Positions 1-6,753 of a stretch of 32,694 nt of DNA are shown one piece after another. Origin of the DNA: a virus. Under the pieces are notes generated by a model. It was not told the DNA's origin. It ran no database searches and worked only from the letters and a program-made list of their open reading frames with translations. Both the position numbers and the translations under genes were made by a program. Where the stretch lies: the IMG/VR virus record IMGVR_UViG_3300004448_000502, positions 1 through 32,694 of that record; one strand, given 5' to 3'. Numbering within the stretch: position 1 is the first letter of the stretch; the number at the start of each line of letters is the position of its first letter.

Positions 1-514
1 TCAGAGTTTGTCTTGCTTGAATATAGGCAGAATCGATTAAAGTTGTTGTTGCAGAAGAATCTACTCCAACTGGAGAAAATAAAGTAGGAACGTCGGTAAG
101 AGAAGAATATGAAAAATCTTGTCTTACTTGAATATACGCACTATCAATAAGACCAATAGCACTAGAAGAATCGAATGTAGAGGCACGTGCTATTATGTAA
201 GCAGAGTCTATTACACTTTCGACAAAACTAGAATCTCTGTGAGTGGAAATTCTAGCATTAATATAAGCAGAGTCGATAATTGATTCTATTGTATCAGAAT
301 CAACTTGATTAAGACTTTGCCTTGCTTGAATATAGGCAGAGTCGATAAGAACTCTCGCCTCTCCAGAATCTAAAAACTGACCAGCATCAATTCTTTCATT
401 AACATAACCAGAATCAACTACACCACTGATTACATTTACATCAGCATTACTTGCTATTATCTGTAAAGGTCTGTTAGGAGATCCGACTGTAATTTTTTTA
501 ATGATAGTGGTCAT
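1..514 (-). CDS. Repeat-rich virion/fibre-like protein (IDSAYI repeats), 3' end outside window
   Basis: Reading from ATG at 514 toward the window start gives an open frame of 171 codons with no stop, so the C-terminus is missing. After an N-terminal part starting MTTIIKKITV, it carries about six copies of a short motif of the form [L/I/V]IDSAYI-x-AR-[Q/I/A]. They start near residues 32 (degenerate), 56, 79, 101, 122 and 159, mostly 21-24 residues apart, with a longer insert before the last. Similar IDSAYIQARQ repeats are, to my knowledge, found in structural or fibre proteins of marine T4-like phages. A plausible ribosome-binding site (AGGTG) lies about 8 bases before the ATG, and the gene follows the 524-874 gene in what looks like one late operon. 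The structural role is inferred from family resemblance and context. Confidence 0.6.
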   Translation of the reverse strand, partial: MTTIIKKITVGSPNRPLQIIASNADVNVISGVVDSGYVNERIDAGQFLDSGEARVLIDSAYIQARQSLNQVDSDTIESIIDSAYINARISTHRDSSFVESVIDSAYIIARASTFDSSSAIGLIDSAYIQVRQDFSYSSLTDVPTLFSPVGVDSSATTTLIDSAYIQARQTL

Positions 515-523
515 TCAAAACAC

Positions 524-874
524 CTATGTTACTTGAGGAGTGACTTGTATTCTCCCCTCTAATATTCTTTCTACTAAAGTGTTTCCATCGCTATCAGTAG
601 AAGTGATTTCTACATCATACACGTAACGACCTTTTGCAAGTGCACTTGTTTGAATATTTGTGAGAGAGAGACTGACAATACCGTCTGTAGTTGGGTTTGC
701 AACACCACTTGTGAATACAGTGGTGCCAGAACTATCACTGTTGTAATTCTTTTTTATCTTTGCGAAGACAGAATAATTCGTGACATCTTTTGCTGCTCCA
801 GTAAAATCTACTAAATGCAACTGTATCTCAACATCAGACCCTTGGTCGATGGTAAATTCTTCGTACTGCGCCAT
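524..874 (-). CDS. Small beta-rich virion-associated protein (fibre/baseplate accessory type)
   Basis: The protein is 116 residues from the chosen ATG. It begins MAQYEEFTIDQGSDVEIQLH and continues with alternating hydrophobic strands (YSVFAKIKKNY, GRYVYDVEIT, RILEGRIQVTPQ). This resembles the beta-sandwich N-terminal domains of phage receptor-binding or upper baseplate proteins; that is inference, as no catalytic motif is visible. The ATG at 874 is preferred over an upstream in-frame GTG at 922 for two reasons: AGAAGG lies 6 bases before the ATG, and the late promoter at 934-941 would give the GTG almost no leader. It lies just upstream of the IDSAYI-repeat gene with a 9-base gap, consistent with cotranscription. 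Confidence 0.6.
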   Translation of the reverse strand: MAQYEEFTIDQGSDVEIQLHLVDFTGAAKDVTNYSVFAKIKKNYNSDSSGTTVFTSGVANPTTDGIVSLSLTNIQTSALAKGRYVYDVEITSTDSDGNTLVERILEGRIQVTPQVT

Positions 875-933
875 GAATACCTTCTGTAATTCTTTGTCGG
901 ACGAGCGGAATCGCCCCTGCACCTATTTAATAT

Positions 934-941
934 TATTTATA
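934..941 (-). promoter_or_regulatory. T4-type late promoter TATAAATA
   Basis: The minus strand reads TATAAATA, identical to the T4 late promoter consensus. It sits 60 bases upstream of the ATG at 874 in the divergent region between the late minus-strand pair and the plus-strand accessory operon. Exact copies also occur on the minus strand upstream of 18652, 24005 and 27878, which supports use of gp33/gp55-type late transcription. Confidence 0.7.
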
Positions 942-1021
942 ATATTAAAGATCTATATTAATAAATTTTGTAGGTTCTGATTATAATAAAATCACTTATA
1001 TCATAGTATATATAAAGTAGG

Positions 1022-1050
1022 TGCACAAACGAAAAAGGATGTGATATAAT
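1022..1050 (+). promoter_or_regulatory. Sigma70-like extended -10 promoter of the accessory operon
   Basis: TATAAT at 1045-1050 is preceded by TG at 1042-1043 (an extended -10 element). TGCACA at 1022-1027, 17 bases upstream, matches the -35 consensus at four of six positions. The predicted transcription start, about 7 bases after the -10, falls on or next to the ATG at 1057, so the first mRNA may be leaderless or nearly so. An AAGGAT at 1035-1040 is too far from the ATG to be a normal ribosome-binding site. The rest of the 875-1056 region is AT-rich and contains the minus-strand late promoter but no other gene that I can see. Confidence 0.6.
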
Positions 1051-1056
1051 AGATAT

Positions 1057-2193
1057 ATGATAATAAAAAAAGCATGCGTAACTGGTATTGGTATGATTGA
1101 TTCTTTAGGTAATAATCCTAAAGAATGTTTTAAAGGTCTAATTAATAATCGAGATTATCATCAGAAAATTGATTCTATTTGCCCTGATTACAGTAATCAA
1201 TTTGGTTTTTTTCCGAAAACAGAAACAATACTTCCTAACAAAATTAATAAACGACATTTAGTAAGATCTTTAGAGTATGGTATACATTCTGTTGATCAAG
1301 CTATTTTTGATTCTGGTGTACGAATGTCAGAAAATGTTGGTGTATTCTATTCTTCACTTACAAATGGGAACGATTATAAAAAAAATTTTATAAATCAAGA
1401 AAAATTTAGGCATATAAGAAAAAGCACAAATGGATTATTAGATTCTATTGCTAGTTATATTTCAATTTACTATGGATTTAAAGGTGTTAATACATGTCTA
1501 CAATCTGCGTGTGCAACGGGATTAGTTACAATTGATTTCGCAATGAACTATATTGATGAATATGATTACATTATTGTTGGTGGTGCAGATGCAGGATGTA
1601 ATAATATTGACATGAAACTTTTCAATATGTTACATGCAACTGGTACTCGATCAATGCCATTTGATGAAAAGAGAGACGGATTTATTATGGGTGAAGGTGC
1701 TGGTTGTTTAGTATTAGAATCAGAAGAAAAGGCAAAAGCAAGAAACGCAAAAATATATGGTTATGTTTATCCGGCAGGACATGCATCAGATGCTTTTGGA
1801 CAAACAAGTCCAGATGGTTCTGGTGCATTACTTTCTATGAAAAAAGCAATTCAAAATAGCGGTTTATATCCCAATGTTGTTAACGCCCATGGTACTAGTA
1901 CTCCATCTGGTGATGAGGTGGAATATAATTCAATAAAACAAATATTAGATAAACCTATCTATTCTGTAAAAGGTAAGATTGGTCATACGTTTGCTGCTGC
2001 AGGAATACTTGAGGTAATCTATTCTTTCCTTAGTATGAGTAATCATGTTATACCACAAACATTTGGTTGTGTGAACACTAAGATGGACATAGTAAAAGAA
2101 AATATAAATAAATCTACTAACGTAACTTTAAAAAATTCGTTTGGCTTCGGTGGTAAATGCTGCAGCATGATTATTGAGGGAAATAATGATTGA
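1057..2193 (+). CDS. 3-oxoacyl-[acyl-carrier-protein] synthase (KAS I/II, FabF/FabB-like)
   Basis: The 378-residue protein is a thiolase-fold condensing enzyme, which would join an acyl group to malonyl-ACP by decarboxylative Claisen condensation. All hallmark motifs are visible. They are the nucleophile Cys152 in QSACATG, the PFDEKRDGFIMGEGAG segment at 201-216, His278 in NAHGTSTPSGD, Lys305 and His310 in KGKIGHTFAAAG, and the glycine-rich NSFGFGGKC near 360-368. The Cys-His-His triad and the Lys-to-His spacing of 5 match E. coli FabF. It is about 30 residues shorter than FabF (412 aa), mainly in the N-terminal half. No acyl carrier protein gene is present in the window, so it would have to use the host ACP. 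It is first in the accessory operon and overlaps the next gene by 8 bases. The specific substrate is unknown; the FabF-type family call is firm. Confidence 0.93.
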   Translation: MIIKKACVTGIGMIDSLGNNPKECFKGLINNRDYHQKIDSICPDYSNQFGFFPKTETILPNKINKRHLVRSLEYGIHSVDQAIFDSGVRMSENVGVFYSSLTNGNDYKKNFINQEKFRHIRKSTNGLLDSIASYISIYYGFKGVNTCLQSACATGLVTIDFAMNYIDEYDYIIVGGADAGCNNIDMKLFNMLHATGTRSMPFDEKRDGFIMGEGAGCLVLESEEKAKARNAKIYGYVYPAGHASDAFGQTSPDGSGALLSMKKAIQNSGLYPNVVNAHGTSTPSGDEVEYNSIKQILDKPIYSVKGKIGHTFAAAGILEVIYSFLSMSNHVIPQTFGCVNTKMDIVKENINKSTNVTLKNSFGFGGKCCSMIIEGNND

Positions 2194-2833
2194 AATTTTT
2201 GATATTGAAGATACTTCTTTTTTAAAACAATATGAAAAAGAATTAATGGAGCAAGAAGAAAAGGTACAAATGGCAGGAGCAAAAATGCTTTTCAATCTGC
2301 CTCAGTACCAAATGAGACAAGATATTACGAAAAGATTATTTTCTCATTTCGATAATTTGTTTTATCCAAATTATATTCGGGTAGATCATACATCTTATAT
2401 TTTTAGATTTAAACCCGATACACCTACAATGCTTCCTCATGTAGATTTCGATTTAGAAACATGTAAACATATTAAGGATAAAGCAAAAAGAGTTATTATA
2501 TATGTAAATTCAGTGTGGGATACAAAATGGAAAGGTGGAACTTACTTTGATGCTTTCGAAAATCATAAAGTAAATTCAAGGTCAGTAGCAAAAACACCAA
2601 AGTCTAAATTTACAGAACAAGCAACTTATGTAGAAAATGTGCCTGGAAGAGCAGTTGTATTTGATCCAGATGAATTACATTTACCTGATGAATGTAGTGG
2701 AAATAATGTACAACGTTTGACCTTTGCGGGATTAATTGTCCACCCAGATTATCACTATATTATAAAAGAATTAGAAGGACCGGATAACATTAATGGAAGT
2801 TCAGTTACTCGTGTTTCGTCTCCCCAGATGTAA
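2186..2833 (+). CDS. 2-oxoglutarate/Fe(II)-dependent oxygenase (prolyl-hydroxylase-like), copy A
   Basis: The 215-residue protein has a full set of 2OG-oxygenase ligands. H85 and D87 in LPHVDFD form the HxD iron site, H165 in PDELHLPDE is the distal iron ligand, and R177 in NNVQRLTF sits 12 residues later where the 2-oxoglutarate-binding Arg is expected. WKGGTYFDAF at 115-124 matches the GGTxF strand common in prolyl-4-hydroxylase-like domains. The ATG at 2186 overlaps the ketoacyl synthase stop and has GAGGGA upstream, so it is preferred to the in-frame TTG at 2174. Such enzymes hydroxylate proteins, sugars, lipids or small molecules, and the substrate here is unknown. Its 3' end overlaps an opposite-strand gene by 79 bases. 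Confidence 0.82.
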   Translation: MIEIFDIEDTSFLKQYEKELMEQEEKVQMAGAKMLFNLPQYQMRQDITKRLFSHFDNLFYPNYIRVDHTSYIFRFKPDTPTMLPHVDFDLETCKHIKDKAKRVIIYVNSVWDTKWKGGTYFDAFENHKVNSRSVAKTPKSKFTEQATYVENVPGRAVVFDPDELHLPDECSGNNVQRLTFAGLIVHPDYHYIIKELEGPDNINGSSVTRVSSPQM

Positions 2834-3303
2834 AAAGTTTGTAGTAAATTATTATAGAAAAGAGGTGTGGGATATCTTTTCCAATACGATGCTCCAAATC
2901 TCAAAAGTAAAGAATCGACCTGTGTTTTCTTTTTTTCTATATTTCGGGTAAAGAAAAGTGTATCAACATATCGGCGGTGGAATTGAGGATTATCTTTATA
3001 AAAGTTAAAAGTTAGATTCATACCAACTTGATGGTGGTGTTTTTGATTTGCATAAGTTCTAAAAAAAGCACGTGCAACTTGTTGGTTACCTAAATTTTCT
3101 AAACCCCAAATATGGGCAGGAGAATCATCAACAAAAAAGAGAGTCATAAAGAAACATCGTGAAAGGGTTTTATATGCATAATTACATTTTAGTTTATTTT
3201 GTTTGTCGGTTCTCGCAAGTAATAAGATATCATGGTATTCCTGTATTGGTTCATCAAATACAAGAACCTTTATCCTATCAGAATATCGAATTGTAGTAAT
3301 CAC
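2755..3303 (-). CDS. Unknown protein encoded against the accessory operon
   Basis: This 182-codon frame is the only open frame filling 2834-3304. Its composition looks genuinely protein-like, with aromatic-rich, evenly spaced hydrophobic strands such as RCFFMTLFFVDDSPAHIWG and QVARAFFRTYANQ. I do not recognise the family. The strand pattern of the first 100 residues is faintly reminiscent of GNAT acyltransferases, but I see no clear acetyl-CoA loop. The only available start is GTG at 3303, with weak GGAA upstream. It begins 1 base from the ATG of the divergent gene at 3305, and its C-terminal 26 codons overlap oxygenase A. Everything else between 1057 and 8747 is on the plus strand, so it is either an independently acquired gene or part of an inverted cassette. 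Confidence 0.55.
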   Translation of the reverse strand: MITTIRYSDRIKVLVFDEPIQEYHDILLLARTDKQNKLKCNYAYKTLSRCFFMTLFFVDDSPAHIWGLENLGNQQVARAFFRTYANQKHHHQVGMNLTFNFYKDNPQFHRRYVDTLFFTRNIEKKKTQVDSLLLRFGASYWKRYPTPLFYNNLLQTFYIWGDETRVTELPLMLSGPSNSFII

Positions 3304-3304
3304 T

Positions 3305-3793
3305 ATGTTTCCAATCTATCAATTTATTTATCCTTTTAATACTTATGCTTTACTTACAGAGTTAGAATACTATCGCGATGAGTTTAAGGCTTATGAAGAT
3401 GTGAGATATGATGCACTTGATAATTGGAAAGTATTAAGAGATAAACCTCTACGCGCATTGACTAAACAATACTATAAGTTTTGTGATGACACAGGATTGG
3501 AAGGTAAACCTCGATATTATATTTTAGATGGCAAATCTATGTTACCGCCACATGTTGATTTAAATACTGAATGTTCTATCAATCATTTATTATCAGGAAA
3601 TGCAGCACCAATTACATATACAAAATATGGAAACTTTGAATATAAAACTGCATTAATAAATACAAAAGAAGAACACTCGGTAAATAACGCAGAGTATAAT
3701 GATAGATACTTATTCAAAATTTCATTTTTCAATCATACGTTCGAAGAAGTGAAGGATAAAATACTTGCTTACAAAACTAGAACAAAAGTTTGA
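3305..3793 (+). CDS. 2-oxoglutarate/Fe(II)-dependent oxygenase-like protein, copy B
   Basis: The 162-residue protein begins MFPIYQFIYP. It shows a compact double-stranded beta-helix signature: H83 and D85 in PPHVDLNTEC (HxD), H124 in KEEHSVNN and R134 in NDRYLFKISF. The distal His and Arg are 10 residues apart, as in small aspartyl/asparaginyl-hydroxylase-like enzymes. The longer in-frame extension upstream to 3203 is only the antisense of the opposite-strand gene and was not used. No convincing ribosome-binding site precedes the ATG, so how it is translated is unclear. The end overlaps the next gene by 29 bases. The substrate is unknown; its neighbours suggest a shared pathway. Confidence 0.75.
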   Translation: MFPIYQFIYPFNTYALLTELEYYRDEFKAYEDVRYDALDNWKVLRDKPLRALTKQYYKFCDDTGLEGKPRYYILDGKSMLPPHVDLNTECSINHLLSGNAAPITYTKYGNFEYKTALINTKEEHSVNNAEYNDRYLFKISFFNHTFEEVKDKILAYKTRTKV

Positions 3794-4244
3794 TCACAAA
3801 GAGCTGTTAAAAATTTACAGCAGTATGGTTAAAAAACATTCACAAATTCACATCTCTTCTCCAGATGGGAAAACATATTGGTATGAGAGCGGTGATCTTC
3901 GTAAATATAAATTAGATCAAAATGACTTCACAGAAGTGAACAGTTTTTTTAAGGGAACTTATGTTGAATCTGTTTACAAAGAACTAGACATGTGTTATAA
4001 TACATGCAGAGGTCGATTTATGACTTTGACTTCTGATAATCGTGCGTATTCATATCACTATGATATGACAAAAAGAATACACATTCCTCTTATAACACAT
4101 GACGATTGCATGTTTATTGTTGATGACAATGTATATAAAATGCCTGAGCTTGGTAAGGCGTATATGCTAGACACAACAAAGAAACACACTGCATTAAATT
4201 TAGGATGGGACCAAAGAGTCCACATGGTTGTATGCTTGAAATAA
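3765..4244 (+). CDS. Aspartyl/asparaginyl beta-hydroxylase-like oxygenase, copy C
   Basis: The 159-residue protein closely matches the Asp/Asn beta-hydroxylase pattern. H98 and D100 lie in YSYHYDMTKR, followed by R104 and the strand RIHIPLIT. H141 is in KKHTALNL and R151 in DQRVHMVV. This is the HxD...H...R set of a 2-oxoglutarate/Fe(II) enzyme that usually hydroxylates protein side chains or modifies lipids or peptides. The TTG at 3765 is chosen because GAAGGA lies about 8 bases upstream; a downstream ATG at 3825 would remove 20 residues without touching the catalytic core. It overlaps both neighbours (29 and 13 bases), consistent with translational coupling. Confidence 0.8.
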   Translation: MLTKLEQKFDHKELLKIYSSMVKKHSQIHISSPDGKTYWYESGDLRKYKLDQNDFTEVNSFFKGTYVESVYKELDMCYNTCRGRFMTLTSDNRAYSYHYDMTKRIHIPLITHDDCMFIVDDNVYKMPELGKAYMLDTTKKHTALNLGWDQRVHMVVCLK

Positions 4245-4951
4245 TTTATAAAATTTGGCCACAATTTAGAGAATTGCCTGAAGAAAAGGTTATTCGATGG
4301 TATGAGACATATAATGTTCAAACCACGATTGAAAACGAAAAATATTTTGCATTACATACTTCTCCACTTGTACCAACATCAATGATTATCGATGTTGATT
4401 TATTTCATAATGAAATAGAAAAATATAGAAATCACTTTACCCGATGGGGCATTAATCATGTCAATTTTCCAAGATACGGCATACCTCTAACAAATTTAAC
4501 CGGCAGTTTAGAAGAAAAAAACGACCCATCACGTATGCCTCTTGACGAACATTTTATGTACCATCAAGATAAAGATATTATACATGATAATGATATAAAT
4601 GTGCATACTGAAATTTGTGATTTATCTAGTTTAGATCCTATTAATCCAATTAAATCTTATCTTGTGCGCAGTAGCATTTTACGATGGGATACAATGGGTC
4701 ATTTTAAACCACATATTGATGTGGGATTGCCTGCACCAAACTTAAGATTATGGGGTACAACTAATCCTAATATGCGTTTAAAGATTGGTGGCGAAATGAT
4801 AAGAAATTTTGAGCCTGGTCGTATCTATATCATAGATACATCAAAAATTCATGAAGGATGGGCAACTGATAATAATGTATATCAATTTTTTATTGGATGT
4901 AGTATAGAATCGTATGAAACACTCTTACAACTTTCTCAAGTCAATAGGTAA
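4232..4951 (+). CDS. 2-oxoglutarate/Fe(II) oxygenase-like protein, copy D (Arg not found)
   Basis: The 239-residue protein resembles copy C in its C-terminal half. H161 and D163 in FKPHIDVGLP form the HxD site, R172 sits in the LRLWGTTN strand, GEMIRNFEPGRIYIIDTS follows, and H207 in KIHEGW is the distal ligand. The expected Arg about 10 residues after H207 is replaced by Tyr217 in NNVYQFF. It may therefore bind a different co-substrate or have lost normal catalysis. An extra N-terminal region of about 140 residues has no recognisable motif. ATG 4232 overlaps the preceding stop; a possible TTG/GTG extension upstream is not supported. No clear ribosome-binding site is seen, which suggests coupling to the previous gene. 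Confidence 0.72.
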   Translation: MLEIIYKIWPQFRELPEEKVIRWYETYNVQTTIENEKYFALHTSPLVPTSMIIDVDLFHNEIEKYRNHFTRWGINHVNFPRYGIPLTNLTGSLEEKNDPSRMPLDEHFMYHQDKDIIHDNDINVHTEICDLSSLDPINPIKSYLVRSSILRWDTMGHFKPHIDVGLPAPNLRLWGTTNPNMRLKIGGEMIRNFEPGRIYIIDTSKIHEGWATDNNVYQFFIGCSIESYETLLQLSQVNR

Positions 4952-5738
4952 TCCATTCTTTCCAGAAGAAGCGAATGATATTATCCTTCTTCCAGATTGT
5001 TTTAATGCTGCTTTGATTAGTACGACTATAGCAAATACACTAGCTCATAATTTAAAATTATATAATTGTGGTCTTATCGGTAATACGATTAAGATATGTA
5101 TAGTAATTAATGATTCTGAAAAAGGGAAATATAAAAAAAAAGATGAAGAAACAAATCTAGAAAGATTAATTTTTGTATGTAACGAATTCGAATCAAATGG
5201 TCTGGATATTCGATATTCTATTTTTTCTGTGAATAAAATAAATTACGCCGCTCATGAGCAGTGTAATTCAATGTGGTATTTCAAAAGACAATGGGTCGGT
5301 GATAAGAATCAGATTATGGTAAAAAAGTCAAGCCCAGTCGGATACTCACAATTTGAATTTCAAACAAGAAATATAAATCTAAATTTTGTATATGAGTATG
5401 CAAAGGAAAAACATCTGAAAGTAATTGAATTTGATTATAGCAGTAAGTATGATTGGTTATTAAATGAGATGATTCATTCTAAGTTTATTGTATCTGAATT
5501 CGGAGGTCTATCTATTCTAGGTGTTTTCGCAAAGTGTCCAGTTTTTATTGTAACAGAAGGACTGATATCAATTGTCATTGGTGGTGAAAGAAAAGTTGTC
5601 ACATATGGCAACGGAAATTTATCTACATCATCTATTATCGATCATATTGATCAAGGATTGATAGAACAAAAACCGTATAACGGATTTCTTAAATGTATTA
5701 CTCCCAAAGATAAAAATAAATTAGGTAAGGTGCTATGA
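4914..5738 (+). CDS. Unknown protein, possibly glycosyltransferase-like
   Basis: The 274-residue protein begins MKHSYNFLKSIGNPFFPEEA. I do not recognise it with certainty. The C-terminal part contains a conserved-looking patch (HSKFIVSEFGGLSILGVFAK, residues about 187-206) followed by CPVFIV. This resembles the nucleotide-sugar side of GT-B or capsule-type glycosyltransferases, where a surveyed residue patch precedes a strand and a short loop. Its position before three DxD glycosyltransferase-like genes makes that role plausible but unproven. It overlaps oxygenase D by 38 bases and ends in an ATGA overlap with the next gene. Confidence 0.5.
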   Translation: MKHSYNFLKSIGNPFFPEEANDIILLPDCFNAALISTTIANTLAHNLKLYNCGLIGNTIKICIVINDSEKGKYKKKDEETNLERLIFVCNEFESNGLDIRYSIFSVNKINYAAHEQCNSMWYFKRQWVGDKNQIMVKKSSPVGYSQFEFQTRNINLNFVYEYAKEKHLKVIEFDYSSKYDWLLNEMIHSKFIVSEFGGLSILGVFAKCPVFIVTEGLISIVIGGERKVVTYGNGNLSTSSIIDHIDQGLIEQKPYNGFLKCITPKDKNKLGKVL

Positions 5739-6157
5739 TTATTACCGGTATGCAGGGTGCAGGTAAAACAACTGCATGTAATTACCTCAGTAAAAAATGG
5801 GGGAAAAAATCTTTAATATTTCCTAAAGAAAAAATGAACAATATAGATGATTATAGAAACCAATTAATAGAATTTTGTAATAGCAACGATATTGTCGATA
5901 TGGCGATAGGAGAAGCATCAGCGACTAGATTATTAGAACTAGAGTGCACTATTATTTTAATTAAAACAGAAAAAATAATTAGGATTGATAGAATATCAAA
6001 AAGAAATTATAAAACAAGAATGGAAATACAATCTTCATATGAAAAAGTTTGGGAAGGAATAGAACGTGCACAAAGTATAATAAATCCGAACATCACTATT
6101 ATTAATAATTCTACCATTGAAAATTATTACCAAGAATTGGATAAATTATGTCTGTAA
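5735..6157 (+). CDS. Small P-loop kinase-like protein
   Basis: The 140-residue protein starts MIITGMQGAGKTTACNYL, a Walker A motif (G5 to T12) at the extreme N-terminus, as in nucleoside-monophosphate and shikimate-type kinases. A basic segment, RIDRISKRNYKTR (about residues 83-95), looks like the Arg-rich lid of small kinases. No clear Walker B was assigned, but the ECTIILI strand near residue 70 could serve. It would transfer a phosphate from ATP to a small molecule, possibly a sugar or nucleotide, or could be a DNA/RNA kinase relative. AGGTG precedes the ATG, and its start overlaps the previous stop (ATGA). Confidence 0.7.
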   Translation: MIITGMQGAGKTTACNYLSKKWGKKSLIFPKEKMNNIDDYRNQLIEFCNSNDIVDMAIGEASATRLLELECTIILIKTEKIIRIDRISKRNYKTRMEIQSSYEKVWEGIERAQSIINPNITIINNSTIENYYQELDKLCL

Positions 6158-6753
6158 ACGTAAAAAAATACTGCGTAAAAGTTGGTACTAAATATAAAAA
6201 TGAAAATGTATATCGTTTAGCGGAAATGATAGGTGATCTAACTGTGATCACAGATGACTTTAGCTTAGCAAAAGACTTTAATGTAATTGAAGCAAAATAT
6301 CCTGGCGTCTGGAATAAAATGATGTTTTTCAATGAAACAGAATTTCCTAGAGGAATTTTCTTTGATTTAGATATTAGTGTCCATAAAAAAATTGATAATG
6401 TATTTCAACCAAGCGAATACATGAGATTAGCATATACAGATTGGGAAGATCTAAAAATACTGGAAAGTTATACGATTGGCGACAAATACAAATACTGCAG
6501 TATCAATTCGTCTGTTATGTCATGGAATGAAAAAACAAAACGACAGCATGTATGGCTTCAGTTTCTACGAGACTATGATAAAGCTGTGAGGTTATTTAAT
6601 GGTATTGATACATATTTAGAACATAGACATTCAGATTCAATTGACTTCTTTCCAACTGGTTTAATTGATTCTTATCGTTGTAATCCATATGCAGACGTGC
6701 ATATTATGTCATATGATGGAGAAGGTAAAGATGCGTACTTTAACAATGGATAA
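6148..6753 (+). CDS. Glycosyltransferase-like protein with DxD motif (1 of 3)
   Basis: The 201-residue protein opens VKKYCVKVGTKYKNENVYRL, similar in outline to the gene at 7339 (MIHVICSKWGTKYSSIYVN). It carries a DxD motif at residues 73-75 in GIFFDLDISVH, the metal and nucleotide-sugar site of GT-A enzymes. The first strand with its GTKY loop is shared by the three related genes here. The C-terminal part (residues 120-201) has several aromatic and acidic residues but no further motif I can name. It overlaps the preceding gene by 10 bases and the next by 23. Transfer of a sugar to a phage- or host-surface acceptor is inferred. Confidence 0.7.
   Translation: MSVNVKKYCVKVGTKYKNENVYRLAEMIGDLTVITDDFSLAKDFNVIEAKYPGVWNKMMFFNETEFPRGIFFDLDISVHKKIDNVFQPSEYMRLAYTDWEDLKILESYTIGDKYKYCSINSSVMSWNEKTKRQHVWLQFLRDYDKAVRLFNGIDTYLEHRHSDSIDFFPTGLIDSYRCNPYADVHIMSYDGEGKDAYFNNG

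Noticed and set aside
875-922. N-terminal extension (GTG at 922) of the small structural protein
   Set aside because: The GTG would begin right at the late promoter's expected start, with no ribosome-binding site. The ATG at 874 has AGAAGG at good spacing.
2103-2110. TATAAATA on the plus strand within the ketoacyl synthase gene
   Set aside because: It lies in coding sequence in an AT-rich genome, 76 bases before the next start, and the operon already has a promoter. Chance occurrence is likely.
2043-2282. 79-codon minus-strand frame over the ketoacyl synthase end
   Set aside because: It overlaps two clear plus-strand genes and is hydrophobic by chance from AT-rich antisense codons.
3203-3304. 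N-terminal extension of oxygenase B upstream of 3305
   Set aside because: The translated extension is antisense to the unknown minus-strand gene and does not resemble an oxygenase. The ATG at 3305 gives a complete domain.
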